This document shows positions 16,431-25,929 of a stretch of 64,000 nucleotides of DNA, piece by piece (position 1 is the stretch's first letter; each line of letters starts with the position of its first letter). The notes under the pieces were generated by a model. That model saw only the letters and a list, made by a program, of their open reading frames with translations, did no database searches and was not told the DNA's origin. Position numbers and translations under genes: made by a program. This DNA is from UBA1413 sp964650525 (GTDB lineage: Bacteria; Bacteroidota; Bacteroidia; Bacteroidales; Prolixibacteraceae): contig CAZYUA010000005.1 of assembly GCA_964650525.1 (NCBI GenBank), positions 75,715-139,714 of the forward strand, read 5' to 3'.

Positions 16431-17308
16431 CCAAAGACACTGTGAATCCAAAAAGGAAAGAGTTGCTGGCCCGTGTGGAGGACTACCTGATCATTACGCT
16501 GGGGCAGTTGCTGTATGCCTTGTCGTGGACTGTATTTCTCATTCCCGAGCGGATTACCGGGGGAGGGGTCAGCGGTATCGGGGCAGTAATCTATTTTGCC
16601 ACCGGCTTTCCGGTAGGTTTAACCTATCTGCTGATCAACGCTGTGCTGGTGTTGATTGCCATCCGAACCCTCGGGGCAAATTTCGGCATCAAAACCATTT
16701 ACAGCATTCTTGTAATTGCCCTGGTCCTCACCTCGTCCCAGCAATTTATCAGGGAGCCCATTGTCAACGACACCTTCTTATCGGCTGTTCTGGGCGGAGG
16801 AATCGCAGGAGTGGGACTGGGGATTGTTTTCTCGCGCGGAGGCAGCACCGGAGGCACCGACATCATTGCTGCCATCATCAATAAATACAGGAATATAAGC
16901 CCGGGCCGGATCATTTTGTACTGCGATGTCATCATCATAGCCTCCTCCCTGCCGGTCTTGCATTCTGTCGAAAAAATGGTGTATGGCTATGTTACCATGG
17001 CTGTTGTTTCTTATGCCCTCGATGCCGTTCTGAGCGGAGCCAACCGGTCAGCCCAGATGTTCATTTTTTCCAGGAAATACGAAGAGATTGCCGATTTCAT
17101 CAACCTTCAGAAATACCGGGGAGTCACCATCATTGACGGCATTGGATGGTACTCCAAAGAAAATGTCAAAGTGGTCGTTTCCGTGGTCCGCAAAAGGGAA
17201 ACCGGAGCCATCTTCAGAAAAATAAAGGAGATAGATCCCGATGCCTTTATTTCCATGGGCAGTGTCATGGGGGTTTACGGACAAGGATTTGATAAATTAA
17301 AGCTTTAA
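16427..17308 (+). CDS. YitT family membrane protein
   Basis: The 293-residue inner-membrane protein has about five or six N-terminal transmembrane helices with the family motif PERITGGGVSGIGAVIYF. Its C-terminal cytoplasmic DUF2179 domain is about residues 205-290 (GVTIIDGIGWYSKENVKVV, then IKEIDPDAFISM). The function of the family is not established. It overlaps leuS by 4 bp, so translation is coupled. The pairing with an M23 peptidase downstream hints at the envelope, without evidence for a shared task. Confidence 0.9.
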   Translation: MTKDTVNPKRKELLARVEDYLIITLGQLLYALSWTVFLIPERITGGGVSGIGAVIYFATGFPVGLTYLLINAVLVLIAIRTLGANFGIKTIYSILVIALVLTSSQQFIREPIVNDTFLSAVLGGGIAGVGLGIVFSRGGSTGGTDIIAAIINKYRNISPGRIILYCDVIIIASSLPVLHSVEKMVYGYVTMAVVSYALDAVLSGANRSAQMFIFSRKYEEIADFINLQKYRGVTIIDGIGWYSKENVKVVVSVVRKRETGAIFRKIKEIDPDAFISMGSVMGVYGQGFDKLKL

Positions 17309-17310
17309 CC

Positions 17311-18552
17311 ATGAAGAAATACCTGGCAGAAATCGTGTTTGGAACCCTCGCGGTCCTGTTTCTTGCCTTTCTTATTTTTTCCGGTTCGCTGGGCCTGAAT
17401 TTGCTGTCGAAAAGGCAACTGGAAGAGATCCCCGTACCCGAATTGCTGTTCGGATTTCCGGTAGACTCCTTCCTGATCACCGAGGGAAAGGTAGAGCCCA
17501 ATCAGAATCTGGGAAATATTTTGAATGACTTCGGGGTCAGCATGACACTGGTAGATCAGCTTACCCGATGCTCCGAAGGGATTTTTGACCTGAGAAAAAT
17601 CAGGAGCGGCAATAACTATTACCTGTTCCGGAGTTTAGACTCTTTGCCGAAGCCCTGCTATTTAGTCTACGAAAAGGACCAGGTGGAGTATGTCATTTTT
17701 AACCTGTCTGATTCCATATGTATTTCCACTGGCAGAAAAGAGGTCAGGATAGAGCAGAGAAGCGCAAGCGGAGTGATCAGTGCAAGTCTCTGGAACACCA
17801 TGAAGGATCAGAATCTCAATCCTGTACTTGCCCTGGAGCTTTCGGATATTTATGCCTGGACCATCGATTTCTTTGGTATTCAGGAGGGCGACCGTTTCAG
17901 GGTTTTGTACGAGGAGCAGTTCGTCGATACCGTATCGGTCGGTATAGGACCTATCCATGCCGCCGAGTTTGAACATATGGGTAAGGTCTATTCTGCTTAC
18001 CGTTTTTTCCAGGATAACCTGTTCCATTATTTCGACCAGAGCGGAGAAAACCTGCGCAAAGCATTCTTAAAAGCTCCCCTTTCATTTTCCAGAATCAGCT
18101 CTCATTTTTCCGGCAGCCGTTTGCATCCCGTTCTGAAAATCAGGCGGCCACATTTTGGGGTCGATTATGCAGCACGAAAAGGAACCCCGGTGGTTGCCAT
18201 CGGCGATGGAACGGTTATAGAAAAAGCCTATCAGAGAGGAGGTGGTAATTTATTGAAAATCAAACACAACACCACTTACACAACCATGTATATGCACCTG
18301 TCGGGATATGGCAAGGGAATCAGTAAGGGTTCCCGGGTCAGCCAGGGTCAGGTGGTGGGCTTTGTCGGGTCAACCGGCTTGTCTACCGGTCCCCACCTCG
18401 ATTTCAGGGTTTTCAAAAACGGAACACCCGTCGACCCGTTGAAGGTTGAATCACCGCCTGCCGACCCGGTTCACCAGGAGCAAATGCCCCTTTTCGTCCC
18501 GATGAAAGATTCACTTGCATCCTGCCTTCAGTCCATCAACTGGAATCCCTGA
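17311..18552 (+). CDS. M23 family peptidoglycan endopeptidase, membrane-anchored
   Basis: The protein has 413 residues: an N-terminal membrane anchor (about residues 8-30), a Csd3/ShyA-like regulatory region (about 60-250) and a LytM/M23 domain (about 255-385). M23 enzymes cut peptide cross-links of peptidoglycan. The zinc residues H281 and D285 (HFGVD), H329 (MHLSGY) and H362 (GPHLDF) are present. The last position of the usual H-x-H motif is Asp364 instead of His. Aspartate can bind zinc and I believe this variant occurs in other Bacteroidota M23 proteins, so activity is not excluded. The gene starts 2 bp after the yitT-type gene. Confidence 0.88.
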   Translation: MKKYLAEIVFGTLAVLFLAFLIFSGSLGLNLLSKRQLEEIPVPELLFGFPVDSFLITEGKVEPNQNLGNILNDFGVSMTLVDQLTRCSEGIFDLRKIRSGNNYYLFRSLDSLPKPCYLVYEKDQVEYVIFNLSDSICISTGRKEVRIEQRSASGVISASLWNTMKDQNLNPVLALELSDIYAWTIDFFGIQEGDRFRVLYEEQFVDTVSVGIGPIHAAEFEHMGKVYSAYRFFQDNLFHYFDQSGENLRKAFLKAPLSFSRISSHFSGSRLHPVLKIRRPHFGVDYAARKGTPVVAIGDGTVIEKAYQRGGGNLLKIKHNTTYTTMYMHLSGYGKGISKGSRVSQGQVVGFVGSTGLSTGPHLDFRVFKNGTPVDPLKVESPPADPVHQEQMPLFVPMKDSLASCLQSINWNP

Positions 18553-18681
18553 ACCGTAATGGCAAATGAATCAGGACCAGCATCCCTGCCGTTTGTACCG
18601 GTGTAAGTAATCCCATGCTTTTTCCCCTAAGTACCCATCAGATATTGGCTGAAAAGGGCAGTATCCGCAGGATGAAATCCG

Positions 18682-19419
18682 TCACGGAAGAGTGATTTTG
18701 AGTTTCTTCAGGGATTCTTTTGCAGCATTTTGCTGGGACTCTTTTTTGGATCCCCCGGGTCCTTTTCCGGCAAGTACACCGTCTACGATCACAGAAGACA
18801 AAAACCGCGGTGGCTTTCCGTTGTCGGGATGTTCTTCAACAGTGGAAAATCTGACATCCCGCTTATTTTTCTGGCCCCATTCGATTAAAGTACTTTTATA
18901 GTTCAGATCGAGGGTCTGCATCTCATGCAAATCGACATGGCGGGATAAGATCCGTTTCGTAATGAAATACTTGGCGGCAGGATACCCGTGGTCCAGATAA
19001 ACCGCACCAATCAGTGCTTCAAGCACGTCCCCGAAAATATGACTTTTGTCTGTGGGGCCCATGGTGTTGGAGTCGATAAAAACATTCAGCCCCATTTCAT
19101 AGGTAAGCGAGGTGAGGATAGCCCTATTTACCAGTTTGGACCTCATTTTTGTGAGGAATCCCTCATGTTCCTGGGGAAACCGGTTATACAGAAAATCGGC
19201 AATAACGGCTCCCAAGATGGCATCACCCAGGTATTCAAGTCTTTCGTTGTTCACCACCGTTCCCTGAGAATCGACCCGGGAGGCTGACCGGTGGGTGAAG
19301 GCAACATTGTAAAGAGCCAGCTTTTCGGGGTAATAGCCGGTCAGATTCTTCAGGAATAAATAAAACTCCTTTTTCGGCGACTTAAAGAGTTTTATCCTAC
19401 GGGTAATCTTAAAAAACAC
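18682..19419 (-). CDS. rnc: Ribonuclease III
   Basis: RNase III cleaves double-stranded RNA and matures rRNA precursors. The protein has 245 residues. The catalytic domain carries the signature NERLEYLGDAILGAVIADFL and the second acidic cluster HIFGDVLEALIGAVYLDHG. A C-terminal double-stranded RNA-binding domain runs from about residue 170 to the end (KSTLIEWGQ, then GPGGSKKESQQNAAKESLKKL). It closes the acpP-fabF-rnc operon, 3 bp after the fabF stop, an arrangement conserved in Bacteroidota. Confidence 0.96.
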   Translation of the reverse strand: MFFKITRRIKLFKSPKKEFYLFLKNLTGYYPEKLALYNVAFTHRSASRVDSQGTVVNNERLEYLGDAILGAVIADFLYNRFPQEHEGFLTKMRSKLVNRAILTSLTYEMGLNVFIDSNTMGPTDKSHIFGDVLEALIGAVYLDHGYPAAKYFITKRILSRHVDLHEMQTLDLNYKSTLIEWGQKNKRDVRFSTVEEHPDNGKPPRFLSSVIVDGVLAGKGPGGSKKESQQNAAKESLKKLKITLP

Positions 19420-19422
19420 GGG

Positions 19423-20670
19423 TTATTCTGATTTTTTGAAGACCACGGTGGCGTTGTGCCCGCCAAACCCGAAAGTGTTGCTGATGGCCACCCTGATGTC
19501 GCGTTTTTTCGCAACATTGAACGTGAAGTCCAGGTTGTTGTCTATCTCAGGATCGCTGTTAAAATGGTTGATGGTCGGCGGGATGATTCCGTCTCTGAGC
19601 GCAAGGATGGTGGCAATTCCTTCAATGGCCCCGGCAGCGCCCAGCAGGTGTCCGGTCATCGATTTGGTGGCACTGATGCTGAGTCGGCAGGCATGCTCAC
19701 CGAAAACACCCAGTATAGCTTTTGCTTCAGCGATATCACCCAGTGGGGTGGAGGTTCCGTGCACGTTGATATAATCCACATCGGTAAGGTTAACCCCTGC
19801 ATCCTCAACAGCCCATTTCATGACCAACATGGCTCCGTATCCATCCTGGTCAGGAGCAGTCATATGGTAAGCATCGGATGACATGCCTCCTCCGAGAACT
19901 TCGGCATAGATTTTAGCGCCACGCCTGACCGCAAAATCATATTCTTCAAGAATAAGTGTCCCGGATCCTTCTCCCATGACAAAACCATCGCGGTCCCTGT
20001 CGAAGGGACGGGAAGCAGTGGCCGGATCATCATTCCGGGTTGAGATCGCCCTCATAGAGTTAAATCCTGCAATAGCAGCCTCATTTACACCTGCTTCCGA
20101 TCCCCCGGTGATCATGATATCTACTTTCCCCAAACGGATTTTGTTGAAGGCTTCAATGATAGCATGGGAGGCAGAGGCACAGGCAGAGACCGTCGTATAA
20201 CAGGGCCCCCTGAATCCATACTTAATCGAAAGCAGGCCCCCTGCTATGTTGGCGATCATCTTAGGGATAAAAAAAGGCGAGAACTGGGGCCTTTCAGGTT
20301 TGTATGCCATGACTTCCTCGAAGAATGTCTGGAGCCCCCCGATACCGGAACCCCAGATAACACCCGCCCGCTCTTTATCGACAAGGCTGAGATCTATACC
20401 GGCATCCCTGACAGCCTGCTCGGTGGACGCAAGAGCATACTGGGCATACAGATCCAATTTCCGCGCTTCTTTCCGGTCTATACCAAAATCGCCTGGATCA
20501 AAATTCCGAACCTCACATGCAAACCTGGTTTTATGATGCTCCGAATTAAATTTCGTGACCGGGGCCGCACCACTAACCCCCTTTTTAAGGTTATCCCAGA
20601 AAATATCAACTGAATTGCCTATTGGTGATATAGTCCCAAGACCTGTTACTACAACCCGCTTCAACTCCAT
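19423..20670 (-). CDS. fabF: 3-oxoacyl-[acyl-carrier-protein] synthase II
   Basis: The enzyme condenses malonyl-ACP with acyl-ACP in fatty-acid elongation. The 415-residue thiolase-fold enzyme has the Cys-His-His triad: Cys in TTVSACASASHAI, His in INVHGTSTPLGD and His in SMTGHLLGAAGA. The C-terminal FGFGGHNATVVF is typical. Length is normal. It lies 16 bp after the acyl carrier protein gene and directly before rnc. Confidence 0.97.
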   Translation of the reverse strand: MELKRVVVTGLGTISPIGNSVDIFWDNLKKGVSGAAPVTKFNSEHHKTRFACEVRNFDPGDFGIDRKEARKLDLYAQYALASTEQAVRDAGIDLSLVDKERAGVIWGSGIGGLQTFFEEVMAYKPERPQFSPFFIPKMIANIAGGLLSIKYGFRGPCYTTVSACASASHAIIEAFNKIRLGKVDIMITGGSEAGVNEAAIAGFNSMRAISTRNDDPATASRPFDRDRDGFVMGEGSGTLILEEYDFAVRRGAKIYAEVLGGGMSSDAYHMTAPDQDGYGAMLVMKWAVEDAGVNLTDVDYINVHGTSTPLGDIAEAKAILGVFGEHACRLSISATKSMTGHLLGAAGAIEGIATILALRDGIIPPTINHFNSDPEIDNNLDFTFNVAKKRDIRVAISNTFGFGGHNATVVFKKSE

Positions 20671-20686
20671 GAAATATTCCCGGGTA

Positions 20687-20929
20687 TTACTTGTTTTTTA
20701 CTCCCTCCTCAATGTGTTTGATGGCTTCTCCTACAGTAGATATCTTTTCAGCCTGATCATCCGGAATGGCCAGATCAAATTCCTTCTCAAATTCCATGAT
20801 CAGTTCTACGGTATCCAATGAATCGGCTCCCAGGTCATTGGTAAATGATGCCTCGTTGGTTACTTCACTTTCATCGACACCCAATTTGTCAACGATGATT
20901 GCTTTTACTTTTGCTGCAATATCAGACAT
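20687..20929 (-). CDS. acpP: Acyl carrier protein
   Basis: The 80-residue acidic protein has the phosphopantetheine attachment motif GADSLDTVEL with the modified serine. It carries the growing acyl chain in fatty-acid synthesis. It is the first gene of the acpP-fabF-rnc operon. The AT-rich 180-bp region upstream, shared with divergent purN, has no full-consensus promoter that I could find. Confidence 0.97.
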   Translation of the reverse strand: MSDIAAKVKAIIVDKLGVDESEVTNEASFTNDLGADSLDTVELIMEFEKEFDLAIPDDQAEKISTVGEAIKHIEEGVKNK

Positions 20930-21109
20930 AGCTCAAATTTTAGGTTATTAAAAAACAGTTAATAAATTTCGGTGCAAAGTAATAAATTTACAAACTATAA
21001 TTCAAACAAATATTTCAAAAAAAATGTTTCGACGCCAAGGGTCATTACTGTGTAATAACTTCAATTTGAATATTTTAACAAATCATTCGACCCATAAAAA
21101 CCAATCATT

Positions 21110-21694
21110 ATGAAACGCATACAATTGGCGTTGTTCGCTTCGGGATCGGGCACCAATGCAGAGAATATTATAATGTACTTTGCTAATAATCAATACATTA
21201 ATGTTCGTTGCCTTTATTCAAACAATCCCGGAGCCTTTGCCCTGATCAGGGCAGCCCGGCTAGGAATTGAACCGATAACCTTTACCAGGGAGGAATTCTA
21301 TCAAACGCCCAGGGTACGGGATTCCTTATTCAAAAGGGAGATAGACCTGATTGTTCTGGCCGGATTTCTATGGCTCGTTCCCGGGAATCTGCTCGACAGC
21401 TTCCCGGTTATCAACATTCATCCTGCCCTTCTGCCCGGATACGGAGGTAAAAATATGTACGGCGACCGGGTACATGAGGCTGTGATCCGGAATAAAGAGA
21501 AAGAATCAGGCATCACCATCCATTATGTTAACGAAAAATACGATGAGGGAGCCATTATTTTCCAAACTGCCTGCAGGGTCGAACCGTCAGACACCCCCGC
21601 GTCACTCGCTGCTAAAATCCATCAACTCGAGTATACCCATTATCCACGGATCATTGAACAGGTCGCCGGGTCCCTTGCTCACGAGGTTAAATAA
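21110..21694 (+). CDS. purN: Phosphoribosylglycinamide formyltransferase
   Basis: The enzyme transfers a formyl group from 10-formyltetrahydrofolate to GAR in purine synthesis. The 194-residue protein has LFASGSGTNAENII at the N-terminus (phosphate binding), LAGFLWLVPG, and the catalytic stretch NIHPALLPGYGGKNMYG with the Asn-His pair. The later SGITIHYVNEKYDEGAII includes the catalytic Asp region. The length fits PurN. It is followed after 45 bp by the histidine kinase gene and may share its transcript. Confidence 0.95.
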   Translation: MKRIQLALFASGSGTNAENIIMYFANNQYINVRCLYSNNPGAFALIRAARLGIEPITFTREEFYQTPRVRDSLFKREIDLIVLAGFLWLVPGNLLDSFPVINIHPALLPGYGGKNMYGDRVHEAVIRNKEKESGITIHYVNEKYDEGAIIFQTACRVEPSDTPASLAAKIHQLEYTHYPRIIEQVAGSLAHEVK

Positions 21695-21727
21695 TGTTAA
21701 GAATCTATGAATCAGGGTTCTTAAAAG

Positions 21728-21735
21728 TATATTTG
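21728..21735 (+). promoter_or_regulatory. -7-like element directly before the rprX start codon
   Basis: TATATTTG matches TAnnTTTG fully but ends only 4 bp before the ATG. Use of this element would give a leaderless or near-leaderless transcript. The -33 region (CTAT) is not a match. Confidence 0.3.
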
Positions 21736-21739
21736 CACC

Positions 21740-23329
21740 ATGAGCAAAAAGAGACTGGTTACCTTGATTCTGATAATGGCATTGGTTTTATCAGGATTAA
21801 TCCTGGTACAGACCAACAGCATTAAAAAAGCTGCCGATATCAGGGAAGAGCAGTTTGACCAGTCTGTAAGGCATGTGTTAACCCAGGTGGTACGGAAATT
21901 GGAGGAAAATGAAAGGATGTTACTCCTGGAAGAGGAACTGACCAATGTTAATTCCGCCGAATCGTTAGACAGGATTGCTCCTCCCTTTGCAAACATCATC
22001 CCCAGAGGGTTGCAAAATGCCGATTTTTCTCTCTCTTTCAGCTTTTCGAATCAGGCCAGTGTGCTCCAGGAACAGGATTTTCAGCTTACCGACACCCTCA
22101 CTTCGCTTGAAGCCACAACCCGCGGAAAACCCGGGGACTTTCCCTCTGCCTTTGACAAACTCCTGGATTACAACCTGCACCAGCAGCAGATGCTTGAAAA
22201 AAGGCTCAGCGATAATGTACGATCGTACCAAAGGCTTTTTTTCCGCAACCGCCCCATAGAGGAGAGAATCGATGCAGAATTGCTGCAGAAACTGATCAAT
22301 GGGGAGTTAAACATCCTCGGAATTAACCTGGATTACCGTGTTGCGGTGAAAACTTTTTACAGGGGTGAGGAAAAAACTATCTTTCAGAGCAGCGATTACG
22401 ATGCTTTCAAAAGGAAAAAAGAGTACCCTCATGTGCTCTTTCCCAACGACATTTATGAGCCTCAACCCAATTATCTGCTGATTTATTTTCCCAAACGATC
22501 GGGCTATCTGCTCCGGTCAACCGGGATCATGGTAATTCCGACTATCGTTCTTACCGGTCTGCTGATTGCAATTTTCGCCTATACGATCATGGTCATTTTC
22601 AGGCAGAAAAAACTCTCGCAAATCAAGAACGATTTTATTAATAACATGACCCACGAGCTTAAAACGCCCATTTCAACCATTTCGCTGGCCAGCCAGATGC
22701 TGCAGGACGAATCTATTTTCAACACACCCAAGACCATTGCCAACATCTCTCAGGTGATCAGCCAGGAGAGCAAGCGGTTAAGTTACCAGGTTGAAAAGGT
22801 TCTTCAAACGGCCATATTTAATGAAGGACGGCTAAAACTCAAATTCCGGAAATTCGGACTTAACGACCTGGTCAGCAACGTTATCACCAGTTTTGAACTA
22901 AGGGTCAGAAACAACAAAGGCACGATCCATGTTGTCCTGGACGCAGCAGACGACAGGATGGAAGGGGATGAAGTCCATATTACAAACGTGGTATTCAATT
23001 TGCTGGACAATGCCGTCAAATACAGTTCCGGCCCACCGGATATCAGTGTCTCTACCGAATCCAGGAATCATTCCGTAGTATTATCCGTAGCAGACAAAGG
23101 GATTGGTATTCCCAAAGAACACCAGTCCCAGATTTTTGAAAAATTTTTCAGGGTCCCTACCGGAAATATTCATAACGTGAAGGGCTTCGGGCTGGGATTG
23201 AGTTACGTCAAGAAAATTGTGGATGCCCATAACGGCAAAATTACTGTGGAAAGCAGCCCTAACAAAGGCACGCGATTCAGTATTTACTTTCCAATCGATA
23301 ATAATGGTAAACATGGAACAAAAAATTAA
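21740..23329 (+). CDS. rprX: Sensor histidine kinase, RprX type
   Basis: This is an inner-membrane sensor kinase of 529 residues. It has a transmembrane helix at residues 5-24, a roughly 230-residue periplasmic sensor region rich in charged helices, and a second helix at about 265-290. A HisKA domain follows with the phosphorylated His305 (NNMTHELKTP). The ATPase domain has its N-box (NVVFNLLDNAVKYS), DKGIGIP and GFGLGLSYV boxes. The layout matches RprX of Bacteroides fragilis. It overlaps the response regulator gene by 17 bp, so the two are translated together. The stimulus is unknown. Confidence 0.9.
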   Translation: MSKKRLVTLILIMALVLSGLILVQTNSIKKAADIREEQFDQSVRHVLTQVVRKLEENERMLLLEEELTNVNSAESLDRIAPPFANIIPRGLQNADFSLSFSFSNQASVLQEQDFQLTDTLTSLEATTRGKPGDFPSAFDKLLDYNLHQQQMLEKRLSDNVRSYQRLFFRNRPIEERIDAELLQKLINGELNILGINLDYRVAVKTFYRGEEKTIFQSSDYDAFKRKKEYPHVLFPNDIYEPQPNYLLIYFPKRSGYLLRSTGIMVIPTIVLTGLLIAIFAYTIMVIFRQKKLSQIKNDFINNMTHELKTPISTISLASQMLQDESIFNTPKTIANISQVISQESKRLSYQVEKVLQTAIFNEGRLKLKFRKFGLNDLVSNVITSFELRVRNNKGTIHVVLDAADDRMEGDEVHITNVVFNLLDNAVKYSSGPPDISVSTESRNHSVVLSVADKGIGIPKEHQSQIFEKFFRVPTGNIHNVKGFGLGLSYVKKIVDAHNGKITVESSPNKGTRFSIYFPIDNNGKHGTKN

Positions 23330-24002
23330 GCTTCTGTTAGCCGAGGACGATGAAAACCTTGGGCTTTTGCTAAAGGAATACCTGATCGCCAAAGGGTATG
23401 AAGCAGTGCTCTACCCTGACGGGGAAGCGGCATTTAAAGGATTTACAAAAGAACATTTTGATATCTGCATACTGGATATTATGATGCCCAAAAAAGACGG
23501 ATTTACCCTGGCCCGGGAAATCAGGATGATTTCTGCCGACATTCCGATTCTCTTTCTGACTGCCAAAAACCTGAAAGACGATGTCATCGAAGGATTCAAA
23601 CTCGGGGCTGACGATTACATCACCAAACCCTTCAGCATGGAGGAACTGATATTCAGGATTGAAGCCGTGTTACGCCGGGCAGTTCCCGAATCACAAAATA
23701 TGGGGCAGCTGATCTACAAACTGGGCAGGTACACCTTCGATGCCCGGAAACAAACCTTATCCAGGGAAGAAGAAGTGGTTAAACTGACTACCAAGGAAGC
23801 GGAATTGCTCCGGTTGCTTTGCCAGAACACCAACAAGGTGCTTGAAAGGAATTTTGCCCTTAAATCAATCTGGATTGATGACAACTATTTCAATGCCCGC
23901 AGTATGGATGTGTACATCACCAAATTGAGAAAACACCTGAAGGACGAACCTTCAGTGGAGATTATCAATGTTCACGGAAAAGGGTACAAACTGATCATGT
24001 AG
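23313..24002 (+). CDS. rprY: Response regulator, OmpR/PhoB family, RprY type
   Basis: This is the DNA-binding partner of the upstream kinase. The receiver domain has the acidic pocket AEDDENLG, the phosphorylated Asp55 (CILDIMMPKKDG), and the conserved Thr and Lys (FLTAKN, DYITKPFSMEEL). The C-terminal winged-helix domain covers about residues 130-228 (LTTKEAELLRLLCQN, then RSMDVYITKLRKHL). The frame is open further upstream inside the kinase gene. The receiver begins at MEQKIKLLLAEDD, so I start at 23313, giving 229 residues. Confidence 0.92.
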   Translation: MEQKIKLLLAEDDENLGLLLKEYLIAKGYEAVLYPDGEAAFKGFTKEHFDICILDIMMPKKDGFTLAREIRMISADIPILFLTAKNLKDDVIEGFKLGADDYITKPFSMEELIFRIEAVLRRAVPESQNMGQLIYKLGRYTFDARKQTLSREEEVVKLTTKEAELLRLLCQNTNKVLERNFALKSIWIDDNYFNARSMDVYITKLRKHLKDEPSVEIINVHGKGYKLIM

Positions 24003-24109
24003 CCGGGAACGGAAGCCTGCAGCATTCTGGTTTCTCCTGTCTGGTGCAGCTATCAAACCGGCTTTTCCCAGGCATCAGCAACGAATAAGGATAGCATGAT
24101 CCCATTTTT

Positions 24110-25897
24110 TTAGTCTATCTTCAGCACAGCCAGAAAAGCTTTTTGAGGAACTTCCACATTGCCAATCTGCTTCATTCTTTTCTTTCCTTTTTTCTGTTTT
24201 TCGAGTAATTTCCGTTTGCGGGTGATATCACCACCGTAGCATTTGGCAGTAACATCCTTTCGAACAGCTTTTACGGTTTCGCGTGCGATGATTTTAGCGC
24301 CGATGGCTGCCTGGATGGCTACATCGAATTGTTGCCTCGGAATCAGTTCCTGTAATTTCTCACACATCTTCCTGCCAAACGCATAGGCATTGTCGAAATG
24401 GATCAGTGTAGAAAGGGCATCCACCATTTCGCCGTTCAGCAGAATATCCAGTCTCACCAGCCGGGCTGGCCGGTAATCCAGAATGTGGTAATCGAAGGAG
24501 GCAAATCCCCGGGAAATGCTCTTCAGTTTGTCATAAAAGTCGAACACGATCTCACCCAGCGGCATATCGAAAATCAGTTCAACCCTTTCAGACGTCAGGT
24601 AGCTCTGGGTAATCAGGTTTCCCCGTTTATCCAGGCACAGGGTCATGATCGATCCGATGTATTCTGCAGCAGTGATAATATTGGCTCTTATGTAGGGTTC
24701 TTCCACGCTGTCAATCAGGGTGGGGGCCGGCATGCCCGAGGGATTGTACACCCTGACGGTTTCACCGCTTGTCAGGTCCACTTGATAGGATACGTTCGGT
24801 ACTGTAGTGATGACATTCATGTCGAATTCCCGTTCCAGTCTCTCCTGGATGATCTCCATGTGGAGGAGGCCCAGGAAGCCGCACCGGAATCCAAAACCCA
24901 AAGCCATGGATGATTCCGGTTCGAAAGTCAGGGAAGCATCATTCAACTGGAGTTTCTCCATTGCATTCCGGAGATCCTCATATTCGTCGGCATCGATGGG
25001 ATAAACCCCCGCAAATACCATTGGTTTCACCTCCTCAAATCCCTCGATGGCTGCATCGCACGGTCTTTTAACATGGGTGATGGTATCCCCGACCTTGACT
25101 TCCCGGGCTGCTTTGATGCCGGAGATAATATATCCCACATCACCGGCCCGGAGGACCTCCCGCGATTCCAGTCCCAGTTTCAGCACTCCCACATCATCGG
25201 CCAGATACTCTTTTTTCGTGGCTACAAATTTCACATAGTCCCCTTTCCTGATCTCGCCGTTGATGACTTTAAAATAGGCAATCACACCACGGAAGGTATT
25301 GAATACCGAATCAAAAATCAGAGCCTGCAACGGGGCATCCGGATCCCCTTTCGGAGGGGGTATTCTTTCAATGATCCTCCGCAGAATCAGTTCTACCCCC
25401 ATGCCGGTCTTGCCGCTTGCTTCTATAATGTCATCATGGTCACATCCAATGAGATCGACAATCTGTTCGGATACGATATCGGGCATGGCCGTTTCCATGT
25501 CCATTTTATTCATCACCGGTATGATCTCCAGGTCGTTCTCCAAAGCCAGGTATAAGTTAGAAATAGTCTGTGCCTGGATTCCCTGCGTTGCGTCGATGAT
25601 CAGCAGGGCTCCTTCGCAGGCCGCTATAGAACGGGAGACTTCGTACGAAAAATCCACATGCCCCGGGGTATCAATCAGGTTTAGCCTGTAGGTCTGACCA
25701 TCCAGTTCGTATTCCATCTGTATGGCATGGCTTTTTATGGTAATACCCCGCTCCTGCTCAAGGTCCATACTATCAAGAACCTGGTCGTGCATATCTCTGT
25801 CCGATATCGTATGGGTGATCTGAAGCAACCGGTCGGCAAGGGTGCTTTTGCCATGATCGATATGGGCGATGATACAGAAATTGCGGAAATTATTCAT
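24110..25897 (-). CDS. lepA: Elongation factor 4 (LepA)
   Basis: LepA is a ribosome-associated GTPase that back-translocates or assists stalled and initiating ribosomes. The 595-residue protein has G1 AHIDHGKSTL, G2/G3 QERGITIKSHA and DTPGHVDFSYEV, and G4 NKMD. The EF-G-like domains and the LepA-specific C-terminal domain follow (KCYGGDITRKRKLLEKQKKGKKRMKQIG). Length is normal. It has a -7 promoter element and, unusually for this phylum, a strong Shine-Dalgarno sequence. Confidence 0.97.
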   Translation of the reverse strand: MNNFRNFCIIAHIDHGKSTLADRLLQITHTISDRDMHDQVLDSMDLEQERGITIKSHAIQMEYELDGQTYRLNLIDTPGHVDFSYEVSRSIAACEGALLIIDATQGIQAQTISNLYLALENDLEIIPVMNKMDMETAMPDIVSEQIVDLIGCDHDDIIEASGKTGMGVELILRRIIERIPPPKGDPDAPLQALIFDSVFNTFRGVIAYFKVINGEIRKGDYVKFVATKKEYLADDVGVLKLGLESREVLRAGDVGYIISGIKAAREVKVGDTITHVKRPCDAAIEGFEEVKPMVFAGVYPIDADEYEDLRNAMEKLQLNDASLTFEPESSMALGFGFRCGFLGLLHMEIIQERLEREFDMNVITTVPNVSYQVDLTSGETVRVYNPSGMPAPTLIDSVEEPYIRANIITAAEYIGSIMTLCLDKRGNLITQSYLTSERVELIFDMPLGEIVFDFYDKLKSISRGFASFDYHILDYRPARLVRLDILLNGEMVDALSTLIHFDNAYAFGRKMCEKLQELIPRQQFDVAIQAAIGAKIIARETVKAVRKDVTAKCYGGDITRKRKLLEKQKKGKKRMKQIGNVEVPQKAFLAVLKID

Positions 25898-25900
25898 GGA

Positions 25901-25906
25901 CCTCCT
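25901..25906 (-). promoter_or_regulatory. Strong Shine-Dalgarno sequence of lepA
   Basis: The minus strand reads AGGAGG three bases before the ATG at 25897. Most genes in this window lack such a motif, as is usual in Bacteroidota, so this site fixes the lepA start and stands out. Confidence 0.65.
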
Positions 25907-25929
25907 GATTTGGCATGGAAAAATCGCGT

